The position numbers and the translations under genes were made by a program. Below are positions 11,501 to 23,284 of a stretch of 64,000 nucleotides of DNA, piece after piece. The notes below the pieces were generated by a model. The model was not told the DNA's origin, searched no databases, and saw only the letters and a list, made by a program, of their open reading frames with translations. The stretch comes from Protea cynaroides (Eukaryota; Streptophyta; Magnoliopsida; Proteales; Proteaceae): positions 46,169,390 through 46,233,389 of the forward strand of contig CM053267.1 of assembly GCA_028583415.1 (NCBI GenBank). Direction: 5' to 3'. The stretch's first letter is position 1. Every line of letters starts with the position of its first letter.

Positions 11501-13921
11501 GATCCGCTCTCCCATTCTAATACCACATAGAGATGCATGGAGGACCGACCCCATTCAAACATTGATGGTTCCTATGCCACTGTTCCTCCGACTATCACAA
11601 ATAACGGCCATGTCATCTTGTGCCGGAAGAAACGCTCAAAGTCATCCACAGCTGCCCTATAAATGGTATTGTCTACGTGCTGGAGGTAGCCTAACCCTAG
11701 GGTATAGGTCACCATTTTTGTGAAGATCCATATAGTTAGTCACTGTAAAATTGAGCCCAGCCAAACCTACTTTTTTTTTCATTTTTTTTTGTAAGAAAAT
11801 TCACTTTTTAAACCAGAAAATTTTAAAAAAAATAAATAAAACAGAAAATGAAATCTAACAGTGAGGTGAGGCGCAGGATAGAAGGTCAACTGGATGATTG
11901 ACCTTGTGTAGTGGAGACCTGCAACTAGCTAGCAGTGTGGAAGTTGCTAAGAGGACAAGGTGGAGTGATTAAAAGGACTTGGTCCAAAGTGAGATGTTAA
12001 CTTTCTGTGTGATAAATTGATTAACTGAAATGTTTGGCCCTTGTTGGAATTGAAATATTTTGGTGGTTCTGGCAGAAACTTATTGATCTTCTATCCCTGC
12101 CCTGAAGTGTGGGAAGTATGTGAGTGGAGAAGGATTCATGTACGGGGCTAGTAATCTGGTATTTTTCTCTTAAGTTAGTGGGAAGCTAGTAATCTAGTAT
12201 TTTTCTCTTAAGTCATTGTGTGGGGCCTTGGTCTCTTTATTAGATTCAGTTGCATTCTTTTTCTGTTCCCTTTATTGAAATAAATGCAACAGTCTTTGTG
12301 ATACTGACAAGCTGCTTTGTCTTTTGCAGGCATGCACTGAATGTTCAAATATTCCTTAAGATGTATAGATCGGATCATGCAGAGAAACAGCTAAAGATTA
12401 TGCAACAAATTGACGAGGACCACACTCTAACCCAACTAGCAAATGCATGGCTAAATTTGGCAGTGGTAAATGCAAGTTTTAGCATCAATATTTTTGAAAA
12501 TGAGATAAGTTTCCTGTGGATGACCTTTGTATATTGTTTTTTTATGCCAGGGTGGTTCCAAGATACAAGAAGCATACCTGATCTTCCAAGATTTCTCCGA
12601 GAAGTTTCCATTGACAACTTTGGTCCTGAATGGCAAGGCTGTCTGTTGCATGCACATGGGACACTTTGATGAAGCCGAAACCCTATTGCTAGAAGCACTT
12701 AACAAGGTATTCTTTTTTATAAGTTTTTTTCAGTAATGATTTTTATGGCATTGATGTGGAACCTGCCGATGATGAGTTTACTTTTGAAAATGTAAAATTC
12801 ATCAGTGATTAATTTTTCCAGGATGCGAAAGATGCTGAAACTCTGGCCAACCTTTATGTGTGCTGTCTTCACCTTGGCAAGCCATCGTCTCGTTTCCTCA
12901 GGTAAGTTATCCACATATTCCATCTCCTCCACGTAATAACTTCTAAACTAGCTCTTGCCTATTAAATCTCATAAGAATCTCTCACCAATGTAAGTTCACA
13001 AGATATTGGGAAAAGGAAAGAACTGGACAAACAATAATAAACAATCCTACTCATGTATATTCTTGCTCCTCTTCTCACAGCATTAATTAATTTTATTGGC
13101 ATTATGACCATGCAATAGCGGGAGCCTTGTGCACTAGAATGCCCTTTTTATCAAGCAGAAAATGTCTGGTCTTTTTCACGTCTGAACCATGGTTGGAAAC
13201 CAGGTTATCTGACTCAACTCATCCTCCCTGGCGACTGGTGACTCAGAAGAGTCACTGGTGAGTCAGGGAAGTCATTTTTAATTTTCTCATATATGTGAGA
13301 TGTCAGGCACATGCCAGAACCAAGCTAAAAAACTGGTCCTTCTAGGCGTCACTATGGCTAGTGAAGCATAATACTTCACTATTACAACGCTTCACTATTT
13401 GTCACATAGAAGCACGTGAGTAACTTGGGAGTTACATGGCAATATCTGAGTCAAGTGAAAATTGTGGCAATTCAGAGTCAGTCTTGTCATTTTCTAAGCC
13501 TAGGTGAGTGTATGTGACTCTTGACTGGGTTTCCTATTCATTTGACTTGACTCGGGTGACTCACTCGAGTCAAAACCTGGTTTTCCAACCATGATTTAGC
13601 TGGATTGTTCCTATCAATGCAACGGCACCTGCTAAAGTATTAGGAGGACATGTTGGCAATGTTGGGCTTGGAATATTCTTATACAATATTGTTAAATCAT
13701 CTATCCTCATAGTTCTTTTATCCCAGTGCTAAATGGATTTGTACGTTGGGAGCACATGAAACATATGTTGCTGTTAGGGGGCCACCTTGGGCTTTGTATA
13801 ACTAATTGCAATATTCTATTTCTACAGCCAATTGAAACTCTCACATCCTGACCACATGCTTGTCAAACGTATGGTGTCTGCTGAGGAGAACTTTGACAGA
13901 GCTGTTCAAACAATTGCTTGA
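5573..13921 (+). CDS. COPE: Coatomer subunit epsilon (epsilon-COP)
   Basis: Epsilon-COP is a TPR-like helical subunit of the COPI coat, which returns cargo from Golgi to ER; it binds alpha-COP and stabilises the outer coat. Exons: 5573-5734, 5858-5947, 6285-6436, 12330-12465, 12551-12706, 12822-12901, 13828-13921; all introns are GT-AG and the joined frame is open for 289 residues, the usual plant length. Recognisable blocks in order: DHLFSLRNNFYLGAYQAAIN, ATPLQAVKLLALYL, RLIAGIIYMHEQDYNEAL, EKQLKIMQQIDEDHTLTQLA, NGKAVCCMHMGHFDEAETLL, and a C-terminus ending RAVQTIA. ATG at 5573 is the first in frame and gives the family N-terminus. Oddity: intron 3 (6437-12329) is about 5.9 kb of repeats and begins with two extra copies of the end of exon 3. 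Identification is secure. Confidence 0.97.
6408..7156 (+). repeat. Tandem triplication of about 260 bp carrying the end of coatomer exon 3
   Basis: Unit starts are 6408, 6669 and 6928 (periods 261 and 259). Each begins with the last 29 nt of exon 3 (CTTACCCATG to GGAATT) followed by the donor GTTAGT. The rest of the unit is intron plus the left terminal repeat of a transposon, including a small hairpin around GTAGCACCCATAAGTGCTAC. Units 1 and 2 are almost identical; unit 3 lacks the short hairpin and continues into the full transposon. High identity implies recent amplification. Confidence 0.9.
6541..8972. mobile_element. Long-TIR element (Mutator-like or Pack-MULE candidate) in coatomer intron 3
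   Basis: About 190 bp at 7070-7262 is the inverted copy, roughly 90% identical, of 8095-8300; both contain GGGCGCCATGTGGACGTCCC. The outer ends extend to about 6541 and, past a later hAT insertion, to about 8972. The 0.8 kb core encodes no transposase I can see. Its minus strand 7582-7872 is open and resembles a host 5' leader with a coding start, suggesting captured sequence. No target duplication was found, so the superfamily is inferred from the TIR length. Confidence 0.65.
8315..8933. mobile_element. Non-autonomous hAT element, copy 1
   Basis: The ends are CATGGTTCAAAATCTCG and its inverse CGAGATTTTGAACATTG. The flanking 8-mers CTAATGAG (8307-8314) and CTTATGAG (8934-8941) match at 7 of 8, as expected for hAT. 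The 619-bp body is about 80-90% alike to the interrupted copy at 37390-39372. It has no transposase. The first 200 bp are built from short TCTCGAAC/TCTCGACC-type motifs. It inserted into the terminal repeat of the long-TIR element. Confidence 0.9.
8969..10665 (+). repeat. Pair of 255-bp direct repeats in coatomer intron 3
   Basis: 8969-9225 and 10410-10665 are two copies of one segment. Each starts at ATGCTGCAAA(G/C)CAGCACCATTC, passes through AAATTCATCTC and the GTTTTACCCCAT block also found at 176, and ends near a CTAG(A/G)(C/T)C motif. The 1.2 kb between them shows no gene. 11030-11049 begins another hAT-like terminus (CATGGTTCAAAATTTC) whose partner I could not place. Confidence 0.65.
13188..13593. 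mobile_element. MITE in coatomer intron 6
   Basis: Ends are CATGGTTGGAAACCAGG and the inverse CCTGGTTTTCCAACCATG. The interior is rich in GTGACTC/GAGTCAC-type motifs on both strands. The CATGG end is hAT-like, but I found no convincing 8-bp duplication at the borders. Confidence 0.7.
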
Positions 13922-16900
13922 AGGTCTGTGGGTTAGCTGATATGCTGTGGAGAGCTGCATGATCCTACTCTTGTCTGATAACCTGAGTAGACTTTTTTTG
14001 GGCCTTTCCCGCTACTGTTTCTTTAGTAGCTATTGGTGTTCATGTTCCCATCCACATTTCTGTCTTTATAATTTTTAATTGAAGTTCAGGTAGTCATAAA
14101 CTGTACTAGGGTTTGTAACCCAATGTGAACAATACATGAATTGAACAGAGAAGAATGAGTTGAAATTATGAGATGCTTTTCTTCTACTTCTTTTTGTAGG
14201 TTAGGTATTTTGAGAAATTATTGCACGGCCTTCTGTAATTTCATGCCATTATGTGGAAAAGTTGTGCATAGTGAAGTCGTTAGAGCATGATTCCAGCTGT
14301 TGGACATTATCACTCCAGATTTCTGCGGGGGTGGATATGCTTTGGGATCTCATCGAGACTCAGGTATGGTTTCATTAGAGAAACATCCTGTCTGCTGAGA
14401 TTCCTGTCTGCTGAGATTTCACATCTCGACACAGTTGATCCTTCGCTCAAGTCTATTGCTAAGCTCTTTTACAAAATTCTTCTGGAAAATTAACAAATTT
14501 ATTGATTAATTATAAATAAATAGGGCAAAATGATGGACCATACAACTCAAAAGACAACATTAACAGAAAATCTGAAACAAAAACTCAAAAATAGGTCATG
14601 AACCATGTTTCTTATGGAATGCTATTTCTAAAACAGTTCTGAGGCCACATGACTGCTCTTGATCATCAACATAAAATAGTTTTTGTATCTGACTCTTAAT
14701 CATTTCAATTTTGTTATTAAAATTTGTTTTTGCAACCAAGTCCATCGGATTAAAATGTAAAATAAAAATTATATCTGAAAAGTAAGGGGTTTAAAGTATC
14801 GGTAGCTGCCAATACTGATACAGTACTTAAGAACTTTTTGGTGTCCAGAAATGGAAAGCATCAATATGCTATTAATAATTATCCTTTCGTGAGTGTATTG
14901 TATCAATAGCTATCAATGCCGATACGATACTGCAGATACCTACTGAAACTATGATACTTAAGAGTTAAGACACTGAATGTCATTACCAGCTATGGAAAGG
15001 GTTTAATGAAGTTACACATCATGATAGATTATGATGGCAAAAATTTCAACCAGATAGAGCCACAAGACTTTATCTTTGCCACATTCTCCCTTCCTCCCCC
15101 ACATCTAATATTTGTGATTTCCACTGCTGTTCAAGACGTAATCAAGACTAATAAATTCACGAGAATACTGTTCGAACATCTTTGAAATTGTCATCAGCCT
15201 GGCCATTGTGCTTTATTCTGGAGATTTATATATTTATTGGAGTGCTGTTGGGATCAGTTGGGACTCATCCAAGTTAACTCTGGTACAGTCGATCCTAGCT
15301 GCTATATTGATACTCGATTCTTGATCTCTGAGGAAGGATAGGGTTAATGTTTGTTTATAATCCTCTAAATTAAACTTGTGACACTTGCCATTTGTAGGCA
15401 CCTGAACTCCAGTTAATGGGTCTTCTAATATAATGCTTGGGCTAACCTCAAAAGGTAATTCATCAACAAAACTTAGATTTAAGACTTATTATTGTGCATC
15501 TACTAGTTCACAGTACACCATTATGTCAACTTACTAGGGTATTTTGATAATTTTTTGAAGACTAATAAGCCCCACTAATGTATACGTCTGCTCAAACTCT
15601 TCCTGCACCGACAGAATCTCTGAGACCCCACTTTTTATCTAATTGTACTAACAAAATGTCACAGCCAATTTGGTCCATTTTTTTATGTCAATGGACCCCA
15701 GCAGTCTCTCTCTCTTTTGTTTAGGAAAATTTCAGTATCTCTCATAATTAATACATATAATTACTGTTACTCCCTATGAAATACTTTTGCATAAATATCC
15801 AACTGCCTAAATTTACCCAACACTTTTTCCCTTGCTTTTTCTGAACCCTAACAATAGCTCTTATTAGCAAGTTATTTTTGACAAATGGCTTCTCATATGC
15901 CAAGTTGCAATACGATATTGGAACGGTTATCGCTAACGTTATCAGATACTGATATCACTATTGAATACGGGTATTGGTCAGTATCGGTCATTATGCTGAT
16001 GTGATATACCTTTTTGGTATCAGTCATTCTCGATCATGTGTCGTCCAGTGTCAGCCTGATGTGATATACCTTTTTGGTATCAGTCATTCTCGATCATGTG
16101 TCGTCCAGTGTCAGCCTGCATCTATCAAGTATTGATACCCATTCCGATATTGGAGCAAAACAATACTGTATAGGCTAGATCTCCATATTGGTCACAGCCG
16201 ATACTGATACGAATCGGTGGATCCAATACGGATACCTCCCCCCCCTCTCCTCTCCCTTGTTTTAGCCACTATCTTGGTTTGAGGGGAAATTGAATGAAAC
16301 TAGGCTTCTGATCTGTACTCCTAATCTATTTATCCCTTACTCCAAAACTGACTGTCAGGTGATAACAATATCTTTTCTTATAAATATAAGCATCCCTTGG
16401 TAATTATTACTCCAAAGAGACAAACTTCCGAGTCTAACTAGCCATGTAATTGATAAAAGGTGGGCAAGAAGATCATATTATATTAGAATTAAGGTAAATG
16501 ATTTTGGAGCCTTGAACATACAATAGTGCCACCTTGCTCTGTGCCAGTAAAACCTTGGGATGCTTTTCCCCATTCATGTATCTGTTACATCAATGCACTC
16601 TCTTTTGCACGAACATGAGTCTGGTCAAAGTCAAATTTTTATCATCCTATTGTCGATATACGAGCCATCGATCTTTTGTCACCTTTCAGGTTGATGGATA
16701 CACACCAATGTGTCTGTTACTGGTGAAGCTTTTCATCCACAATTTTCTTTATGGGACCCTTGTTGATCTTTACCACCATGGATAATTTAACTGTGGTTCA
16801 GTATAGTTGAAGCTTATCCAGACTTCCAATGGAGTTCAATATGTTTGTAATATTATTTAAAAATCAGGAAAATATTGTGGCCGTACATGAAGTGAGAGCA

Positions 16901-18131
16901 AGTTGATGACAGGAAAACCAGGGATAGAGAAAGACAGCTCCTCTGAAAATCCTAGTTCACCAGTTCAGCAACGATTTTATACAGAAGATCAACTTTGCTA
17001 TAACAACTAATTTGCAGTGCATTTTCTATCTGGCTAACTAGTGAAGAAAACGAAGATTAATCATAACATAAAAAAGATCAATTACGATGTATCAAGAAAA
17101 TATCATTCTCATAAGTGCTTAGATCTAATGAGTGATCTCATATATGCTGGCCACCTGTAGTGCCATGTGTGACACCATGGCCCTTGTTCAATTCTTGCTG
17201 CTTTGATAAATTCACAATTTTATGGAGAGGTAGAGAAACTCTCAGATGAATTTCTGTATCGATTAGATCGGCAAAAATCTACTCAATCAGCACAATGGCA
17301 CTGATTTATCGGTGTAACGTCTGGCGTCTATAACTTAATCCCAATATCTAATGACAGTCAAAGCTCTACAACGTGTGGTAATAATCAAAAGATGATTGGC
17401 CCTGATTCAGAGGTCATATTCACACATTTAAAGAGTGTTTCGGCAAGTTTTAAATGCATTTTGACTTATTTTCTAATTTTAGTATAGTTAGTAACTTAAT
17501 CTTTCAAGATTTTCTTGTTTTGAGTGAGATCCTTTTAGAAGGGAGCTTGAAGTTGATAAAATATTACTATTGTTAATTTTTTTTTTTTTTTTTGTGGATT
17601 CAAGAATTTCTTTAGTTTGTGGATTCAAGGATTTGTTAGTGTTAAAATGAAATCTAGCCCTCATTAATTAAGTAGCAACAATTATTATATGTTAGATGGT
17701 TCATAGGTATCAAGAAAATGTATCATATCAAAGTTTCACTTGAAAATGTCCACGGAGGACAAGAACAGAAACAACACCAAAGTAGAAATCATAAGGGTAG
17801 ATAGGGCGTGGCCGCACAAGATAACCCTAAAACCTTAAGCTGGTACTCACCAATGCACAGTACATTGCAACAATTCTTTAATGAAATCAAAACCTAACAT
17901 CCCTGTGGTATACCGATTTGATTCACCACAGGATAAAAAAAAAAAAAAAAAAGCATTTCTGCATCATTCAACCTTTTTCTTCAAAAGCAATCACATTATT
18001 CTCTGCATGAATGTTTCATTCGTGACACAACAGCAAGTCAAAGGGATCACTAAGATGGTAATCCATGGTCATTTTTATGGTTCACTTGCTACAATTTTGA
18101 GATTGATTGGGGTGAACTGTGAAGTTCATCA
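13922..18131. other. Spacer between the coatomer and proline-rich genes
   Basis: The first roughly 200 bp is probably the coatomer 3' UTR. Two zones at 14780-14960 and 15905-16240 are full of GATAC/GTATC inverted motifs, typical of decayed TIR elements. 15997-16116 is a perfect 60-bp tandem duplication. The last 130 bp before 18132 are probably the 3' UTR of the minus-strand gene. No other gene is seen. Confidence 0.6.
15997..16116 (+). repeat. Perfect 60-bp tandem duplication
   Basis: The block TGATGTGATATACCTTTTTG to GTCCAGTGTCAGCC occurs twice, end to end (15997-16056 and 16057-16116), without a mismatch. Its neighbourhood is the GATAC/GTATC-rich decayed element. Confidence 0.95.
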
Positions 18132-19454
18132 TCATGCAGGACACTGGAACCCTGGAGGTGGGGTCTTGCCACAATCGACAAGGACCTCAAGAGCAATGGG
18201 AATGATGAGACTAATGTTGAGAAGCTTGACTTTGATTGTGGTGCAAAGACACACAGCAGCATCTAGGTCAAGAAGTCCCTGAAGCACTGGACAGCATGCA
18301 TCCTTAGCACTGCTACCGATCCCAATGTGAACTAGACCACCCAATACATCCACACATGCACCTAACTTGAGGGTGTCAATGGGGCATGTTTGTGGTGCTG
18401 GTGGAGTCACCTTTGGTGGTGGTGGTGGGCATGGAGTTCCTGCTGGAGGCGGCACCGGAACAACCGGCGGCATTGGTGTATATGGAGGTGGCGTAGGCAC
18501 TATTGGAGGAGAAGGTGGTGTTACATAGGGAGGTGGCTGAGGCACATAAGGTGGTGGTGTAACAACAGGAGGTGGCTGAGGCACATAAGGTGGTGGTGTA
18601 ACAACAGGAGGTGGCTTAGGCACATAAGGTGGTGGTGTAACAACAGGAGGTGGCTTAGGCACGTATGGTGGACTTACAGATGGGGGTGGCTTCACAACAG
18701 GAGGGGTAGGTGGCACATAAGGTGGGCTAACAACCGGAGGCTTTGGAGGAATATAAGGTGGGGGCTTCACAACAGGAGGCTTGGGTGGTGGCAATACTGG
18801 AGGCACTGGAACATAAGGTGGTGGTTTTACAATAGGAGGCTTTACAACGGGAGGCTTAGGGGGTGGCAATACTGGAGGCTTTGGAACATAAGGTGGTGGT
18901 TTTACAATAGGAGGCTTTACAACGGGAGGCTTAGGGGGTGGCAATACTGGAGGCTTTGGAACATAAGGTGGTGGTTTTACAATAGGAGGCTTCACAACAG
19001 GAGGTTTAGGTGGTGGCTTCACAACAGGAGGCTTTGGAGGAAAATAAGGTGGTGGCTTTACAACAGGAGGCTTATGTGGTGGCTTTACTACAGGAGGTTT
19101 AGGTGGTGGCTTTACTACAGGAGGCTTTACAACAGGAGGTTTAGGTGGTGGCTTTACAACAGGAGGTTTATGTGGTGGTTTTACTGGAGGCTTTGGGACA
19201 TAAGGTGGGGGTTTAGGCACATAAGGTGGGCTAACTGGAGGCTTGGGAACATAAGGTGGCTTAACAATAGGAGGCTTGACCTTTGGAGGATGGTTTGGAG
19301 GTTTGGATGGAGGGCAAGGTTTTACCTTAGGAGGAGGCTTTGGTTTAGGAGGAGATGGGTATGGGCAGTAGGGACAAGCAAGAGATGAGAGTATAGCCCC
19401 TAAGTTCAAGAGTAAGATCAAGAGATTTGCCACTACAAACTTCCCCATTGTCAA
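18132..19454 (-). CDS. Hybrid proline-rich protein (HyPRP, 8CM domain)
   Basis: Predicted structural or signalling cell-wall protein at the wall/plasma membrane face. It is a single 440-residue exon. Residues 1-26 form a signal peptide (GKFVVANLLILLLNLGAILS). Residues about 28-350 are proline-rich, built of KPPVVKPP, PPYVPKPP and PPVVTPPP units. The last 86 residues are the eight-cysteine motif domain, with C, C, CC, CLC, C, C present in order (ending GKTPPPGFQCPA). The repeats are exact at DNA level: three 75-bp units (25 residues) near 18791-19010 and a 39-bp unit (13 residues) repeated from 18529 to about 18660. A second in-frame Met lies at codon 3. The same strand as the X8 gene, but 3.8 kb apart and not co-transcribed. 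Family sure, precise role unknown. Confidence 0.95.
   Translation of the reverse strand: MTMGKFVVANLLILLLNLGAILSSLACPYCPYPSPPKPKPPPKVKPCPPSKPPNHPPKVKPPIVKPPYVPKPPVSPPYVPKPPPYVPKPPVKPPHKPPVVKPPPKPPVVKPPVVKPPPKPPVVKPPHKPPVVKPPPYFPPKPPVVKPPPKPPVVKPPIVKPPPYVPKPPVLPPPKPPVVKPPIVKPPPYVPKPPVLPPPKPPVVKPPIVKPPPYVPVPPVLPPPKPPVVKPPPYIPPKPPVVSPPYVPPTPPVVKPPPSVSPPYVPKPPPVVTPPPYVPKPPPVVTPPPYVPQPPPVVTPPPYVPQPPPYVTPPSPPIVPTPPPYTPMPPVVPVPPPAGTPCPPPPPKVTPPAPQTCPIDTLKLGACVDVLGGLVHIGIGSSAKDACCPVLQGLLDLDAAVCLCTTIKVKLLNISLIIPIALEVLVDCGKTPPPGFQCPA
18529..19010 (-). repeat. Coding tandem repeats in the proline-rich domain
   Basis: 39-bp units start at 18529, 18568, 18607 and 18646 (last partial). 75-bp units have the landmark GCAATACTGG at 18791, 18866 and 18941. 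Both periods are multiples of three, so copy number can change without frameshift. Confidence 0.9.
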
Positions 19455-19617
19455 AAACCCGCCAAGAAGAAAAGGAGAAAAGAGAGCTAGATTGATCAGG
19501 AAAACAAGAGAGGAAGAGGAGTTCCTCTAGAGAGTTGATTGAGAAGAAACTCAATCTAGCTTGCTCCTACTAGCTATATCACTTTGTAATGAATGAAACC
19601 ATTGTCACATATAGTCT

Positions 19618-19623
19618 TTTATA
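19618..19623 (-). promoter_or_regulatory. TATA box of the hybrid proline-rich protein gene
   Basis: On the minus strand the sequence reads CTCTATAAAAG, 164 nt before the ATG at 19454. That spacing leaves a leader of roughly 130 nt, usual for plants. Confidence 0.65.
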
Positions 19624-19850
19624 GAGAGATAAAGCAAGACAATAGTTGAGGAGTCCTTGTAGGAAAATGGACACGTTTGGTATGGCTCACTTGACTTCTG
19701 CCACCCCAGAGAATAGTTCTGAAGAGTCATATATGTGCCATTCTAGTGACTGAAGCCTGTATGTCAAAAGTTACGCCTCTCTCTTTAGTGTTTTTAACTT
19801 GTAGTGACTATTGAGCCCGTGATTGAACCCATAGTGTCCCTAAGCACATG

Positions 19851-19887
<37 letters not shown>

Positions 19888-22800
19888 TTTTTCTTAACTA
19901 AACGACGAACCCTAGCACAGATCTTTCACTATATAGCCAATCTTCTCTTTCTTGATTTGCGGGGTGTTTCGGCATCCGTGAAGGATTAGTAATCCAGCTA
20001 TAATATATGGGGGGAGGATCTCTGTTTCCGAGTATTTAAGGGTGGGAATTTGTGCATTTTGAAGGTGGATGATTTCAGATTTTAGAATTTATTAGCTAAT
20101 AATTGACATATCAGAAAAAAAAAAAATTACCATTATTTATTACAATCATTTTATATACATTGGCTCAATTTGGCACCCATGGAAATCTACACCCAGTGTA
20201 ACGGGCATTAATTTAATTCTGATCCAACAGTTACGAGCGAGGTTGCGTAAAGGAAGGCTTGGATTGAATTTTTGTTATGTTTATTACTAGATTTGATGAT
20301 TAGACTACAAGAACTTTGAACCGGAATATGCTGAAAACATTTAAATCATGATTTTATCTTTGCATGGAACTGGGACATATACTATATAGGTTTCCTTGTC
20401 TGGTATATCACTTTGATATTTCCTAACAAAGTTATGCATGTAATGTGCCTTGACAGTAATACCATTGTACCAAATTGAGTCCCCTTTGAATGGTAGATAT
20501 GTTTCCTTGTGTATGATAGTGTTGATTATTCCCACTCAATAATATGAAAAAAAAAAATTAAAAAAAAAATTAAAAAAAAACTCTAGATGTCGTTATGCCT
20601 AGTGGAATAAAGGTTTCACAGTTTTTCACAAGACAGTACATGGGTAAGTACTTGTGAGTGTGGACAAGGCAAGCATCTAGCTCATTGATATAATTTTAGT
20701 TTAAAATGAGCAGAGGAAGTGGTTAAAATTACAAAAGATATCATTTTGTAGTTTATATTTATTTCCATCTATTGGAATTTTTGTAAATTCTACTAAAACC
20801 TTGAATCAGAGTTTGAGCCACTTTCCTTAGTTTGGGTTAAAATCTGACCACTGATATGGAAGTAGACTAACCCATTGTATTGCCAAGTGGCAAATCACTA
20901 GTCTTGTACGTGACACCTAAAAGAACCCCATTCAATATACAGAGGTATTAGAATGTGAATCTTTGACATATTTCAAAACCCAAAAACCCAGAGGACTTCA
21001 ATGGTCTCACTAGTGGAGTTGCTCAACCTTCTACCAGCCATCAATATTAACACTAAATTATGACTGGTAAGTGGTAACTGATCTTCCGGGTAGACTATAG
21101 AACTTTTTATTTTCATATTCTTTCACATTCCATTGATGTGGTGTGGGTCCACCTTTGGAGTGTGAGATCCACTGAATATAGACGGTGATAAGAGGTGAAG
21201 TAAACTGGTTTAGATTAGTAGGTGGATCTGCTCTGCAAGCTGTCATTCTTTAGTCATGAGGTTCTCAATCTTGGTAAGACATATCACATACATCTGCAAT
21301 GAGGTTCTCAATCTTCTTGTTTTGAAATTGAATTAAACAGGAGCAATATTTTCTCAAGAAAATAAAATAAGAGTATAAGACATGGATAAAATCATGTGAT
21401 ATTCCTCCATTCTTAACTTTACATAGTTCATGTCTTTATCCGGCGGATACTATATAATAAATCAATTGACTTTTAGGCGTTTGCCGACAAGTTAGTCCAA
21501 GAATTATCTTCTTTCCATTATTCATCTTTATGACCTTAAATAATAATAACTTTAGTGCTTGATTTCACTTAATTAGAGGAAGTCCTTTATGCTTAGGTTT
21601 TGGGTTGGTCTATTGTAGGGATTGGGACCAAAGGTGGTCATTTTCACTCAATAAATGAAGATTTTTAATTGGAGGCATAACAAGAGATACTGATAGAAAC
21701 GTAAGAGTGGGGAGGGTAATAACCTTAGCTCTAGGGTTTGTTGTAAGTTGGAGAATCCCAAGCTGGATTTGAATGGACTAAGAAGTTTTGATAGTGACCC
21801 ATAAAATGTCTGGTTATGCAGCTGCATTCCTCTCCCTGTTAGCTTTGTTACTTGGATACTTCAAAAAAGGAGTGATACATTTGTCCAATCGATATCAATG
21901 CGCACGGGGCGTGGCGCACAGTGCACGGCACCATCTCAAGAAGAAATGACTGGCAAGGCAAAGGTAAAGAGGAAGAGACAAGAAGAAATCTTGATGTTAT
22001 ATCTATCAGATTCATTGAAAGCTTAGGCTTTAGATGCTTGAGGTCATTCGATCAAGTCAGAGATGATCTTAATGAAACCCACATCCATGAACATAGCTAA
22101 ACCTTGGGGATCTAATTTGAAAACTTAAAATATTAGATGGAGATGATCCAATGATATATATATATATATATTGAGAATACTTCCACATTGCTAATGAGAT
22201 TGGAATCTTGGGTCCTTATATATGGAGAGTCCCTCTATTTACTAGTTTGAACTTTTGAGTTGGAAACTTGACATAATATCAGATCTCAAGGTCCCCTCTC
22301 ATAGTAACCCTAAAAAGAGGGTCAGTCACCAAAAGAGGGATGTCAGATGCACCAAAGATGGACTATGGTCATCCAAAGAAGGACTCTATCTCACCCAAAA
22401 AGGACCAGTCACTCGAAAGGACTACATGTCACCCGAAAAGAGGGACCATTCACCTAAAAAGTATCATGTATTGTCACATTATTATTATAATGGTGGAGCT
22501 ACATGTGAAGGGGAGTATTGAGAATAGTCCCACATTGCTAATGAGATTGGAATATTGGGTCCTTATATATGGTGAGTCCTTACTAGTTCAAACTTTTGAG
22601 TTAGAAACTTAATATACATTTGTCCAACCGATATTAAATAAAGAGGAAGACAAGAATAAGTCCTGATGATTATATCTATTAGATTCATAGAAAACTTAGG
22701 CTATTAGGTCGAGATAATCCAATGATATTCGAAACCATCAAAGTTTCCAATACTTGGTATAAATTTTAAATAATTTTTTTTCTTAATTATTTGATGCTGA

Positions 22801-23284
22801 AATTCTACCATTGAGACTGATGGGTATGATCCTTCATCACATAGATCCACCTTGAACTGTATATGTGACATTTGTAAACCAATATTATTCACTCTATACA
22901 CCGACACATGGATGAGAGAGAGAGAGAGAGAGAGAGTCTTACATTTTACCCAACTTTATTCGAATGTAATACATTGAGCTACTGCAATGCAGTTTATACA
23001 TGCATCTGATGGAACAGAAGCAGAAGTAGGTCCAAATATACAAAAGAAGAAAAAATAAGAATAGTATAACAATTCCTAAGCCAAAACCTTAGGAAAATTG
23101 AATCCTTATGAGACCCTCTCTCTCTAAAAGAAATAATTTGTATATCATCTCTGATTAAAAATTCAAGTTTAAAGTCTGTAGAATATTAGGAGAAAAAAAA
23201 AGTGTTATTTCCTTTACATGGTCTTATTTAATCTCATTTAAAAAAAGCTGTAACCTAATAATAAGGGCTTCCAGAGGTTAATAA
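19624..23284. other. Spacer between the proline-rich and X8 genes
   Basis: It contains a (CT)n tract at 19855-19884, AT-rich unremarkable DNA to 21870, the nested repeat described at 21876-22730, and a (GA)n tract at 22914-22936. No gene is supported. Confidence 0.6.
21876..22730 (+). repeat. Nested direct repeats, TRIM-like, with a 24-bp minisatellite core
   Basis: The order is A-B-C-B-A. B (about 22171-22262 and 22519-22612) starts TTGAGAATA(C/G)T(T/C)CCACATT and ends GAGTT(G/A)GAAACTT. A (21876-about 22165 and 22612-22728) shares TACATTTGTCCAA(T/C)CGATAT and AATCCAATGATAT. After the first B comes ATAATATCAGATC, weakly like a Met-tRNA primer site, suggesting B is a tiny LTR. C holds about seven degenerate 22-25 bp repeats of CC(A/G)AAGA(A/G)GGAC...GTCA. 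No coding capacity. Confidence 0.55.

Noticed and set aside
18390..19388. 332-codon open frame on the plus strand, rich in Trp and Arg
   Set aside because: It is the exact reverse of the proline-rich repeats; proline codons read backwards give Trp/Arg without stops. No homologous logic or splice context.
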